Below are positions 7,785 through 16,018 of a stretch of DNA of 64,000 bases, piece by piece (the stretch's first letter is position 1; each line of letters starts with the position of its first letter). The translations under genes were made by a program, and so were the position numbers. The notes below the pieces were generated by a model that saw only the letters and a program-made list of their open reading frames with translations, was not told the origin of the DNA and ran no database searches. Origin of the DNA: Oceanobacillus halophilus (lineage in GTDB: Bacteria; Bacillota; Bacilli; Bacillales; Amphibacillaceae); assembly GCF_003628505.1 (NCBI RefSeq), contig NZ_RBZP01000004.1:1-64000 (forward strand), in the 5' to 3' direction.

Positions 7785-8339
7785 TCACTGTGACACACCA
7801 AGGCTTCCACAATACTTCTCCCGCCTCTGTCTCCATGTCCCTTCATAATAATCTAGTAAGCTATTCAAATTAATAAAACTCGGATAATGAACATTCTCAT
7901 TCTTATAAAAATGAAAGCTGCTCCATGGGTAGTTTTCTGGTTGCTTAACCATTTTTGCCCTGACTGGATTTAGATGGATATAACGGCTGACTTCTAACAT
8001 CCCTTCTTTATCTTCAATGACCTTGTCATAGAAGCGTTTTTCATATACATGGCCTGTGAGTTGGTATTTGGTATTATAGTAATTGGCATAACGCTTGTTG
8101 GTTAGCCCCATTATCTTTGAGATGGATGTTTCCTTTGATCGTAGTTGTAGGTGGTAATGATTGTTCATTAGGCAATAAGAGGCAATTTCGAAAGGGTACT
8201 TTTCGTTGAGTTGCTTTAGAATGTGGAGAAAAGCTTGGAAATCACTAGCATTCCGAAACAAGGGATCGCGGCGATTGCCCCTACTAACAATATGATAATA
8301 TCGTCCCGGTATGTATATCCGTTTTTTGTATGGCATCAT
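7785..8339 (-). CDS. RAYT (REP-associated Y1 transposase), copy 1
   Basis: The 184-residue protein has the RAYT signature: YHIVSRGNRR near the N-terminus, the HUH-like motif NNHYHLQL (residues ~60-67), the candidate catalytic tyrosine in NKRYANYYN, and SRYIHLNPVRA followed by YPWSSF. RAYTs nick single-stranded hairpin (REP) DNA through a tyrosine. The start ATG overlaps the comM stop codon (ATGA), so the two are translationally coupled. The extreme C-terminus departs from its relatives after REKY and may be slightly truncated. Confidence 0.88.
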   Translation of the reverse strand: MMPYKKRIYIPGRYYHIVSRGNRRDPLFRNASDFQAFLHILKQLNEKYPFEIASYCLMNNHYHLQLRSKETSISKIMGLTNKRYANYYNTKYQLTGHVYEKRFYDKVIEDKEGMLEVSRYIHLNPVRAKMVKQPENYPWSSFHFYKNENVHYPSFINLNSLLDYYEGTWRQRREKYCGSLGVSQ

Positions 8340-9856
8340 GTTTCCCTCGCAATCACTTGTTTTTTATTCTGACTCCATCTTCTTAATTTCATCGCCTCCC
8401 AAATGGCTTGATCGGATATCCTTTCTTCTCCTGCTAAATCAGAAATGGTCCTTGCGAGTCTGATAATTTTAATTTGGACACGATTGCTCCAGTTTTGCTT
8501 TGCAGAAACATTTGTGAGCATCCTTTTCTGCTCCGCCTGCAATGGACTCTTTTCTATCATCGTTTCAAACGGAACCTTGGCATTGGATACTTCTAGTTGA
8601 TAACGTTCAAACTGACGTAGTCGTGCTGATTCCACTCGTTTGCGAATATCTGATGAGGTTTCTTGCTTTATGGATGGCTGGTTTACATTCACCGATTGTA
8701 GGGATAATAGAATATCCATCCGGTCATGAATAGGGCCTGAGAGGCGATTTCGGTAGGCTTGAATTTGCTTTTGTGAACACGTGCAGTAATGATGAAAAGA
8801 TCCGAGATAGCCGCATGGACAGGGATTCATGGCACCAATAAGGATAAAAGAGGATGGGTACGTCACGGTGGAATGGGCTCTGCTAATGGTCACCTCTCCC
8901 GTTTCAAGTGGTTGGCGCAGCATATCAAGTGTTTTCTTGGAGAATTCTGAAATCTCATCCAGAAAAAGTACACCACGATGAGCCATTGAAATTTCACCAG
9001 GTTTTGGATTAGAACCACCACCAATGATGGCAACGGCAGAAGCAGAATGATGAGGGTGTCTGAAGGGAATAATTTGATAGTGGGTTCGTTTTTCATCTGC
9101 TAGCTGGTAAAGACTCATCACCTCTAGCTGTGCTTGATTCGTTAAGGTTGGTAGAATAGAAGGGAATGTTTCAGCCAACAAGCTCTTCCCACAACCAGGA
9201 GGACCACTCATGAGCAAATTATGCTCCCCAGCAGCCGCAATTTCTAAGGCTCGTTTCGCTTGCTCATGGCCAATCACATGACAAAAGTCCTTTTGATGTG
9301 TTTCAGGAGTGTGTAGCAATTGCTCCATTTGGGGAGAGTTTGGGTGAAGTGACAAACCTTCTTGCCCTTCCAGATGGTGGACCACCTCCTCCATATGCTG
9401 TACAACTATACACTCTACGTCCTTTATCATATGAAGCGGCAGAACAGGGTCATACGGTAAATACACTCGTTTAATCCCTAGCCCCTTGGCAGCAAGGACA
9501 GCAGGTAAAATCCCCTCTCCACTCACAACCGCACCATCAAGGGATAACGCACCAATGAAAGCCGTCTCTGTTGAAATTTCACACGTAATCTCACGCAATT
9601 CCTTTAATGCCGCAACCGCAATGGACAAATCAAACAAAGAGCCGTTCTTCTTTTGATCAGACGGCGAAAGATTCACGACCACCTTCTTATCAGTCACATC
9701 CAAATCAAAATGAGCAATCGAAGCCAACACCCGCTCCCGTGATTCTTTAACCGACGCATCAGGCAGTCCCACAATCACCATCGATTCCGTATCCTGCGAA
9801 ACCCGCACCCCCACCTGCACATGGTAACCTTGTAACCTTAGCAGTCATACAATAGC
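8336..9856 (-). pseudogene. comM: ComM/YifB-type AAA+ ATPase, copy 1, with N-terminal frameshift
   Basis: From 9820 down, 494 codons are open: Walker A GPPGCGKS, Walker B VLFLDE, the zinc-type CPCGYLGSFHHYCTC segment and the Mg-chelatase C-terminal domain. ComM/YifB is a branch-migration helicase used in DNA uptake and recombination. The natural start is ATG at 9856 (GGAGGCTATTGT before it) giving MTAKVT, but the frame is then lost. Compared with the copy at 30.6-32.1 kb, about 23 nt encoding SIGLKGxEG are missing, at a tandem AAGGTTAC repeat. Translation from GTG at 9820 could still make a protein lacking ~18 residues. Confidence 0.75.
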
Positions 9857-10094
9857 CTCCAGTCTATTTAGTTTTTACTTCGCTCTGAAATAATAGGAAT
9901 CGTTTAAGAAGAATATATCGAGATGAATGGTAGGGAAATAGGAAAACAGGGAATTCATCGGGGATTATAAAAGGAGTCTTCCCTTTGAATAATAGGAGAA
10001 AAAATACCTATACCTATCTTTTCTACAAAATAATTCAAAATCCTGCAAAAAAACAGAAGAAATTTAAAATTTTACTGTTTTACTATCTACTAAT
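9857..10094. other. AT-rich intergenic stretch
   Basis: No gene is visible. The last ~30 nt (ACTATCTACTAATG) resemble the sequence just upstream of METFLE-type toxin genes, so this may be the edge of an older, lost cassette. An L repeat begins at 10095. Confidence 0.4.
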
Positions 10095-10126
10095 GTTCGA
10101 CAAATTTCGGGGTGTCACTGTGATCT
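10095..10126. repeat. L repeat (TTCGACAAATTTCGGGGTGT...)
   Basis: The consensus across the window is TTCGACAAATTYCGGGGYGT followed by CACTGTGACC. The end contains the palindrome GTCACTGTGAC. Further copies lie at 10508, 11363, 12611, 23819, 25320, 28921, 29977 and 32792. Confidence 0.8.
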
Positions 10127-10167
10127 AGACTTCAATTCTTCATCTAGAAATTTGTAATAATTTTATG

Positions 10168-10241
10168 TATAATGGATATAGATAAAAGGAGAAGTGCTGT
10201 AACACTTCTCCTGCAACCTCTACCGTCAGGGTGGTGGTTGT
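10168..10241 (+). ncRNA. Candidate type I antitoxin RNA of METFLE cassette 1
   Basis: An extended -10 (TGTATAAT, ending 10173) precedes a region with two stable hairpins: GGAGAAGTG/CACTTCTCC (10188-10211) and CAACCTCTACC/GGGTGGTGGTTG (10214-10240). It faces the 3' end of the toxin frame on the minus strand. About 105 nt here are identical to 32421-32525. The RNA 3' end is not visible. The same hairpins read from the other strand could terminate the toxin mRNA. Confidence 0.55.
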
Positions 10242-10251
10242 CAAAAAAATA

Positions 10252-10398
10252 TTATTTAATTTGAGATCCACCCCTATGCTTGCGACGGCGCGGGGTGGTT
10301 TTCTTGTGTTCTAGTACGATTTTCCGAAAGATATATGCACTCGTTTCACGCATAATTCCTTACAGAACTTCTCGTAGGAATTCAAGAAATGTTTCCAT
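10252..10398 (-). pseudogene. METFLE-type toxin, copy 1, nonsense-mutated
   Basis: The frame begins METFLEFLREVL after a strong ribosome site (AAAGAGGTGATAATC) but has TAA at codon 13, where the intact copies have Lys. The downstream frame (GIMRETSAYIFRK and a basic tail ending GGSQIK) still matches copies 2 and 3. The cassette's RNA parts are intact, so it may now act only as an antitoxin source. Confidence 0.7.
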
Positions 10399-10507
10399 GA
10401 TTATCACCTCTTTCCAAAAAGGAAAGAAGAGCGACAACCAACTACCCTCACCATATTCAGTTGCTACATTATTTCATCATATTCTTACTGCTTTTTTATC
10501 TACAACA

Positions 10508-10537
10508 TTCGACAAATTTCGGGGTGTCACTGTGACC
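10508..10537. repeat. L repeat upstream of METFLE toxin copy 1
   Basis: ATTCGACAAATTTCGGGGTG then TCACTGTGACC. The copy lies at the same distance upstream of the toxin gene as in cassettes 2 and 3. Confidence 0.8.
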
Positions 10538-10572
10538 ATAACAAAAAGTTGAAAAGCCATATTCATGTCATG

Positions 10573-10757
10573 TATAATATAATTAAATAGAAGATAAAAT
10601 AAAAAATAGACAGAGTGCTTCCAACACTCTGCCTAAGCAACATACATGCCGCATTAAAGGGCGGCTGACCAATGATACATGATCCTTGTTTTAGTCAAAA
10701 AGAAGTAATTTCCCTACTCTTTGGTCGGAGCGAAGGGTGGTTACTTCTTTTTTCTAT
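10573..10757 (+). ncRNA. Candidate antitoxin RNA of holin-like toxin cassette 1
   Basis: TATAAT (10573-10578) precedes hairpins CAGAGTG/CACTCTG and GCCGCAT...GGCGGC, and then a long terminator stem AAGAAGTAA/TTACTTCTT with a T-run (~10697-10752). The transcript would overlap the 3' end of the convergent toxin gene, as in known Bacillus type I pairs such as TxpA/RatA and BsrG/SR4. Confidence 0.6.
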
Positions 10758-10854
10758 TGGTGACAACCGTGATGATGGTTACAACTGCTGTTATTGTCGT
10801 AACTAAGAAAATGCCAAATTGAAATAGCATATCCATTGCTTCATAAGTCACCAT
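10741..10854 (-). CDS. Holin-like type I toxin, copy 1 (37 aa)
   Basis: The protein begins MVTYEAMDMLFQFGIFLV, continues as a single hydrophobic helix and ends TNRKKK. This N-terminal TYEA followed by a hydrophobic helix and a Lys/Arg tail is typical of the small 'putative holin-like toxin' family (BsrG/TxpA-like), which acts on the membrane. AAAGGGGGTG lies before the ATG. The stop codon lies in the antitoxin's terminator region. It is too short for ordinary gene callers. Confidence 0.75.
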   Translation of the reverse strand: MVTYEAMDMLFQFGIFLVTTITAVVTIITVVTNRKKK

Positions 10855-11013
10855 AATATACACCCCCTTTCTTTAAGGGAGTGTCAACCGCCCGTTCGCT
10901 TTATGTAGTTGCTATAACATTATTTTAACAATATTCTCAAAAAAGTTCTATAAAATCTATCCTATTATTAAAGGAGAGTAGAATACACAAACTATACACC
11001 TTTCAGCTTATAC

Positions 11014-11050
11014 ATTTTAACACATTAACACAGTGGGGGGCACTGCCTCC
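11014..11050. repeat. Degenerate R repeat
   Basis: AACACATTAACACAGTGGGG matches the R core (TTTAGCACATTAACGCAGTG then GGGGTCTGACACC). It marks the left side of the next toxin-antitoxin remnant, and an L-type end at 11363 marks the right side. Confidence 0.55.
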
Positions 11051-11121
11051 TTAGCCTGTGTCCCTTTTAACTCAAGTTATTATAAATAATTGAATAATTG
11101 CATAAACAAACGAAAGTTATG

Positions 11122-11290
11122 TATAATATAAATAGAATTATAATAAAATAAAAATAGACTGAGTGCTACTAACACTCAGCCTTAGCAACTACATGCCGCA
11201 AGAAGAACGGCTGACCAAAAAATATTAAGTACTTTTGAAAAAGTAACTATCCTATCCTTTGCTCGGGGGCTAGGCGGTTACTTTTTTCTC
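11122..11290 (+). ncRNA. Antitoxin-like RNA of holin-like cassette 2 (orphaned)
   Basis: TATAAT (11122-11127), the hairpin TGAGTG/CACTCA, the GCCGC...GCGGC-like stem and the terminator AAAAAGTAAC/GTTACTTTTTT (~11238-11287) are all intact. The sequence is nearly identical to 32890-33065. Its toxin partner has been cut, so it may act in trans on the copy at 33.1 kb. Confidence 0.55.
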
Positions 11291-11362
11291 TGTTTAACGA
11301 CCTTTACTATAAGTATCTAAACACCTATCAAAACCAGATTTGAGTTAAGTGCTATCATTACC
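11280..11362 (-). pseudogene. Holin-like toxin copy 2, 5' end removed
   Basis: The minus strand reads MIALNSNLVLIGV then an in-frame stop where the intact paralogue has VLAFIVKV. The start MTTYEA is missing because the gene breaks exactly at an L-type end (GGGCGTCACTGTGACC, 11363-11379). Confidence 0.7.
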
Positions 11363-11379
11363 AGGGCGTCACTGTGACC
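11363..11379. repeat. L repeat end at a gene break
   Basis: GGGCGTCACTGTGACC separates the broken toxin from the ISLre2 fragment. Confidence 0.65.
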
Positions 11380-12132
11380 AGGGTCCAAAGAAATGGTCGT
11401 CGAATTAGAGGGTTCCGTGAGTTGCCAGAGAGGAAAGAAATAGACTTTCTCTATGCTGAAGCTGATGGCGTATTTTTTCGGGGGATAGAAAAGAAAAAGA
11501 GTCATAAGGTAAGCTATGCAATCCTTTATGAAGGGTGGGATAGGAACGGGAAATGGGTCTCTTTGCGTAACCCGATGGCGATTATGACAACCAAACCCAT
11601 TGCGGATTTTTGGAAAGTGGTCACTAATAGTGACGGTGGTGCTGGATATACAGCTGAGAAGTTCCAAGAAAACTTCTCACAAACGGAATATCCCGTCCTG
11701 AATCAATTGGATGCCTATCATGTCTTTCAAGGGCTTAATCGGGCGTTCGAGGCTGGAAAAAGTGAGTATAAAGACGAACTGCGAAAAGCATTAAAAGACC
11801 ATGATTTAGATTACTTTAACTTATGGATTGACACTTACGAAAGCACGCTTGACGATACCAAGAGGATAGAAAAAGTTCGGGCATTCCGTTCGTATATCTT
11901 AAACAATTGGGAGCGCATATTAGACTGGAGAGAGTGCGTTGATAACCCACCAGAGGATGCGAGAAGCTTGGGAGCGGAAGAATCCAATCAACGCCATATT
12001 ACTTACCGGATGAAGAAACGAGGCATGCATTGGAGTTCAGAGGGTGCTGAGGCAATGGTCAAATTAAAGCAAGGCAAGCTAAACGGAACCTACAAAATTA
12101 TAGTCCACCAAGCGATGCCATTCACGCAGTAG
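11380..12132 (+). pseudogene. ISLre2/UPF0236-family transposase, 3' fragment
   Basis: About 250 codons are open, with DFLYAEADGVFF, LDAYHVFQGLNRAF and a C-terminal NGTYKIIVHQAMPF, all typical of the C-terminal half of ISLre2-type (UPF0236) transposases. Full-length members are roughly 440-480 residues, so the first ~200 are missing. The frame opens straight out of the L-type repeat at its left edge and has no ribosome site. It is a remnant, probably not expressed. Confidence 0.75.
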
Positions 12133-12246
12133 CCGAAAAAAGCGTACAAAAATAGAGTGCCAGAAATACTGGGGTAAAAAGGGTACCGAGAAAAGCTTGA
12201 CACAAACCCGAAATCTAAATAAATAGAATTATAATAAGAAATCATG

Positions 12247-12333
12247 TATAATATAAATAGAATTATAATAAAATAAAAGAGAAGTGCAACCAACACTTCT
12301 CTCTGCAACCTCTACCGTCAGGGTGGTGGTTGT
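12247..12333 (+). ncRNA. Candidate antitoxin RNA of METFLE cassette 2
   Basis: TATAAT (12247-12252) precedes hairpins AGAGAAGTG/CACTTCTCT and CAACCTCTACC/GGGTGGTGGTTG, as in cassettes 1 and 3. The promoter region instead resembles that of the holin-like cassettes (TGTATAATATAAATAG), so promoters have been swapped between the families. Confidence 0.55.
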
Positions 12334-12342
12334 CAATAATAT

Positions 12343-12492
12343 TTAACCTTTATCTTGAGAACCACCCTTTTGCTTGTGACAGCGTAGGGTGTTTTTCTTG
12401 TTTTCCGTGACGTTTTTACGTAAGATATATGCACTTATTTCGCGCACAATCCCCTTTAGAACTTCTCGTAAGTATTCAAGAAATGTTTCCAT
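12343..12492 (-). CDS. METFLE-type small basic peptide, probable type I toxin, copy 2 (49 aa)
   Basis: The 49-residue peptide METFLEYLREVLKGIVREIS... has an amphipathic helix followed by a Lys-rich tail ending GGSQDKG. The ribosome site is near perfect (AAAGGAGGTGATAATC). The 5' leader (AGGGTGGTTGGTTGTC) is complementary to the mRNA 3' end (GACAACCACCACCCT), the kind of 5'-3' lock known from type I toxin mRNAs. A convergent small RNA with its own promoter faces the 3' end. I know of no named family, so the toxin role is inferred from architecture. Confidence 0.65.
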   Translation of the reverse strand: METFLEYLREVLKGIVREISAYILRKNVTENKKNTLRCHKQKGGSQDKG

Positions 12493-12610
12493 GATTATCA
12501 CCTCCTTTCCAAAAAGGAAAGAAGAGCGACAACCAACCACCCTCACAGATTCAGTTGTTACTTTATTTTATCATATTCTTACTGCTTCACTATCTACTTA
12601 TCTACTAATC

Positions 12611-12640
12611 TTCGACAAATTCCGGGGCGTCACTGTGACC
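12611..12640. repeat. L repeat upstream of METFLE toxin copy 2
   Basis: TTCGACAAATTCCGGGGCGT then CACTGTGACC; same position relative to the toxin as in cassettes 1 and 3. Confidence 0.8.
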
Positions 12641-13041
12641 AAGAGTTAAGCACTCTCCATAAGGAAATGTGCTTGATTTTTTAATGTTTGTAAACTGATT
12701 CGATCCGTTTATATATATATTTTGGTTAACAAACTAAATTGAAATTGCACCCATTATGACAAAACGATAGTGATATAATTTGACAAGAACGAAGAATACC
12801 AAGGAGGAATTACCTACGTAAAGTAGTATTGCTATTTTAGTATAGTTTAATTGTTCTTATTACTTATTTTACTTGTTGTAAAGCCTATAATCCCTCATTA
12901 CTTAATTATGATACTCCTTCGTTTTTGGGTCAAATAAATTATTGTATATTAAACAATAATTAATTTGAAATAGATTACATGTATAATTAATTTATTTTGT
13001 CTTAAAATATAATTGAACCAAATAATCTCAAGGAGGCCACT
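12641..13041. other. AT-rich upstream region of the alcohol dehydrogenase
   Basis: No gene is visible. The stretch is strongly AT-rich and probably holds the dehydrogenase promoter, but no convincing -35/-10 pair stands out among many AT-rich candidates. An AAGGAGG at ~12811 is followed by no open frame. Confidence 0.4.
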
Positions 13042-14136
13042 ATGAAGATTAAAGCAGCAGTAACAAATGGACAAGGTCAGGAGTTTAGTTTTGAAGAAGT
13101 AGAATTAGCAGCACCTAAAGCAAATGAAGTTTTAGTGAAAATTGTTGGTACAGGTGTTTGTCATACGGATGCAGTTGCACGTGATGAAGCAATTGCACCT
13201 CTACCTGCAGTACTTGGACATGAAGGATCAGGTATTGTAGATGATGTTGGTGAAGGAGTTACACGTTTTGAAAAAGGAGATCATGTTGTATTATCATTCG
13301 CACATTGTGGGCATTGCGATAATTGTTTAACAGGTCACCCAACAGTTTGTGATACTTTCAATGATTTAAACTTTGGTGGTACGCATGACGATCATACACA
13401 CCGATTATCAAAAGACGGTCAACCGCTTTCAACATTCTTTGGTCAATCTTCATTTGGTACATTTGCCATTGCTCACGAGCGTAATGTTGTCAAAGTAGAT
13501 AAAGATGTAGATTTAGCTTTATTAGGTCCTTTAGGATGTGGTATTCAGACAGGGGCAGGTACTGTTCTAAATAGAATCAAGCCAGAATTCGGTTCAACCA
13601 TTGCCATTTATGGTGCAGGCGCAGTTGGTTTAAGTGCGATTATGGCTGCAAAAATAGTTGGCTGTAAAACTATTATTGCCATTGATGTACACGATTCACG
13701 ACTAGATCTAGCAAAAGATCTTGGTGCTACGCATACATTTAATGGAACAAATGTAGATGTTGTGAAAGAAATTAAAGAACTAACAAACGGCGGTACAAAC
13801 TACGCAGTCGATACAACAGGTGTTCCTCCAGTCGTTCGTCAATGTTTACAAGCTTTACGCCCACTTGGAGCTGCTGCAATCGTTGGTGTTACACCAGAAA
13901 TGAATATTGATGTGCATAATGATCTAATGGCTGAAGGAAAAACAATGATGGGTGTTATTGAAGGTGACTCGGTACCAAATGTCTTCATTCCAGGATTAAT
14001 TTATTACTACAAAGCAGGCCAATTTCCATTTGATAAATTAGTCAAATTCTATGAATTTGAAGATATCAACAAAGCCTTTGAGGATTCAAAAAATGGTTTA
14101 GTAATTAAACCTATCGTAAGAATTGCAAAGCAATAA
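13042..14136 (+). CDS. Zinc-dependent NAD(P) alcohol dehydrogenase (benzyl alcohol dehydrogenase-like)
   Basis: The 364-residue medium-chain dehydrogenase has catalytic zinc ligands C40 (GTGVCHTD), H60-E61 (GHEGSG) and C166 (GPLGCG). Structural zinc cysteines are C89, C92, C95 and C103, and the Rossmann motif GAGAVG is at 191-196. The length and the GPLGCGIQTGAG segment fit the aryl/alkyl alcohol dehydrogenase branch, which oxidises alcohols to aldehydes with NAD+. The substrate is not determinable. AGGAGG lies 8 nt before ATG. It is monocistronic, with IS remnants downstream. Confidence 0.9.
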   Translation: MKIKAAVTNGQGQEFSFEEVELAAPKANEVLVKIVGTGVCHTDAVARDEAIAPLPAVLGHEGSGIVDDVGEGVTRFEKGDHVVLSFAHCGHCDNCLTGHPTVCDTFNDLNFGGTHDDHTHRLSKDGQPLSTFFGQSSFGTFAIAHERNVVKVDKDVDLALLGPLGCGIQTGAGTVLNRIKPEFGSTIAIYGAGAVGLSAIMAAKIVGCKTIIAIDVHDSRLDLAKDLGATHTFNGTNVDVVKEIKELTNGGTNYAVDTTGVPPVVRQCLQALRPLGAAAIVGVTPEMNIDVHNDLMAEGKTMMGVIEGDSVPNVFIPGLIYYYKAGQFPFDKLVKFYEFEDINKAFEDSKNGLVIKPIVRIAKQ

Positions 14137-14159
14137 ATAAAACGCGTATAAGCACATTA

Positions 14160-14830
14160 AACTTCCCCCACTGTCAAGTAGACTAGGGGAATAATAAAAC
14201 TGATCAAGCGGCTTTAGCTCTATATTTCAAAGGGATGAGGCCGTCTAGTCGTTTTTGATATCGATCATGATTATAAAATTTCATGTACTTATCTATGACT
14301 ACAAAGCGCTTCATATGCTCATACTTATGTAAATAATACTTCTGACATTTTAGGATTCCCCAAAAAGACTCGATTGGTCCATTATCAATACACGACCCGT
14401 GACATGCTATGTGTCATCTCGGTTGCATCAACCCTTCGTTTAACCCATGAGATTTATACTGGAATCTCGGTCACTATGGATAAGTAGGATGATCACAAGG
14501 AGAAAGAGCTATGGATTGATCAATAGTCTTGAATACAAGTTTTTTATTGTTAGAGTATCCCAGAACATAGCTAACAATTGATCCATCATAAAGATCAAGA
14601 ATCGTACTTAAATAGGCTATATTTGAAGAACCATACTTAAATTTTGTGACATCAGTAACCCATTTCTCATTCGGTTTATCCGCAATGAATTTTTGATTTA
14701 ATACATTTTCAACGACATATCGATAAATCCGCTTGTAATTAAAGGAGCGTCCGAATTTTCGATTCATATTTAACATATATGGAATTCCTGATGATAATCC
14801 ATTCATCTGATACTTGTTTAATCGCATCGT
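14160..14830 (-). pseudogene. IS3-family (IS150-type) OrfB transposase remnant
   Basis: On the minus strand 14827-14474 reads as an integrase-core segment (KPNEKWVTDVTKF and YLSTILDLYDGSIVSYVLG). The rest continues in other frames (CIDNGPIESFWGILK, then YQKRLDGLIPLKYRAKAA and a stop near 14203). There are several frameshifts and the N-terminus is missing. The outer end at ~14162-14185 (CCCACTGTCAAGTAGAC) looks like the IS terminal repeat and recurs inverted near 34390. Confidence 0.8.
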
Positions 14831-15215
14831 GCTACAGCCTCTTGGTCAACGTCTTTTTTTTCATTTTGAATTATCATAAACCCCCCTTTCCAGAACATAT
14901 ATTCCTATATTATCACAAGATGCAAGTAGGCTGTTAAATTAAATAGACCGCTGTATTGATAATCTCCTTGTTTTGTTAAATGCACCATTTACTTAAATAA
15001 GACTACTAATCCTTTTGTGACCTCTCATACATCATAACGTTGTTAAAAAAACTCCCGTGAAGATTATTAAATTTTTAATTTCTTTCTAGATTCTGCACTC
15101 CCAGTTTTTATATTAACAATTTCTTCTTCTAATGATAATAAACTTCCAGTTAGCACAAAAGCAACTGCCCCTATTGAACAATCGTACCATTTTGTTTAAG
15201 ATTAATTATCTAAAT
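14831..15215. other. Intergenic stretch with no recognisable gene
   Basis: AT-rich. On the minus strand a short readable piece (LTGSLLSLEEEIVNIKTGSA) at ~15085-15160 may belong to the decayed membrane-protein gene next to it. Nothing else is seen. Confidence 0.35.
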
Positions 15216-15400
15216 TTTCACTGTTACTCTTCTTCTCTGCGTAATAATTCCAAATATCATATAAAAGCCAAAATATAATGATTACTAAAAGAGGATAATA
15301 ACCCTAAAACATTTGGAATAAAGAAAAATAGTATTATAGCAGTTATCAAAAATGGTGACATAAGTATCCAATAACATTTATTCTTAAAGTGTTTAATAAG
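15216..15400 (-). pseudogene. Small membrane-protein remnant with a frameshift
   Basis: One frame reads CYWILMSPFLITAIILFFFI and on to PNVLG. After a one-base shift it continues YYPLLVIIIFWLLYDIW and ends NSENLDN-stop. Joined, this is a plausible two-helix membrane protein of ~65 residues. The family is not recognised. Confidence 0.4.
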
Positions 15401-15950
15401 ACATTGATGTTAAAACGACAGTACGCAAGCAGCAGTTTCCCTGCAGCTTGGTTGCAATCACTGTAGTTCTTACTTAGTATAACAATTGGGGACTCTAATT
15501 GGGCAAAGGATGTCATACAAGACTTTAACCAAGTTCCCAAGACAAGACAGACTAATCATTAAAAAACAATTGTAGATGGTTGTAAAAATGTTCAGATTAC
15601 TACAATCGATACGATATCGCAATTAATATCCAATTGCTAGTACAACTTCTAGTTGCCATCGTTGCAATCTTGGATATTCTATATTCACTCTAGTTAAGGT
15701 TTGAACCGGAATCATCAAGTAGCACTTGGTGATTCCGGTTAAATTTATAGTTATGGAGTTGGAAAGGATAAACATCTCTTTATTTTCGTAATTCTTATAA
15801 AATAATAAGAAAAAAGATACATACAGTCAACTGAATTCGTCAATTTTTCTAATAGAGATACATATGATATACGTATTTAACTTCCGATACTTGTCCTTCC
15901 GTGGTGTGACCAGATTGTGAATTATGTAACTAATGTAAGTGTTATATAAC
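15401..15950. other. Intergenic stretch with a terminator-like inverted repeat
   Basis: No supported gene. AACCGGAATCA and TGATTCCGGTT form an 11-bp stem at 15702-15742, consistent with a terminator for something lost. A 64-codon frame on the minus strand at 15346-15540 has no ribosome site. Confidence 0.45.
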
Positions 15951-15988
15951 TATAGAAAGCGCTTCCGTTATGAGGCATTCATTTATAA
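15951..15988 (+). promoter_or_regulatory. Possible cre (CcpA) site and promoter of the transporter
   Basis: GAAAGCGCTTCC at ~15954-15966 is close to the CcpA operator consensus TGWAARCGYTWNCW but lacks the outer T. TATAAT-like bases follow at ~15982. Carbon catabolite control would suit a dicarboxylate transporter; this is inference. Confidence 0.45.
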
Positions 15989-16018
15989 TAGTTGTATAAC
16001 AACAAGGAGGTTATTTCA

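Noticed and set aside
15346-15540. 64-codon minus-strand frame
   Set aside because: No ribosome site, no recognisable family, and it overlaps a decayed membrane-protein frame.
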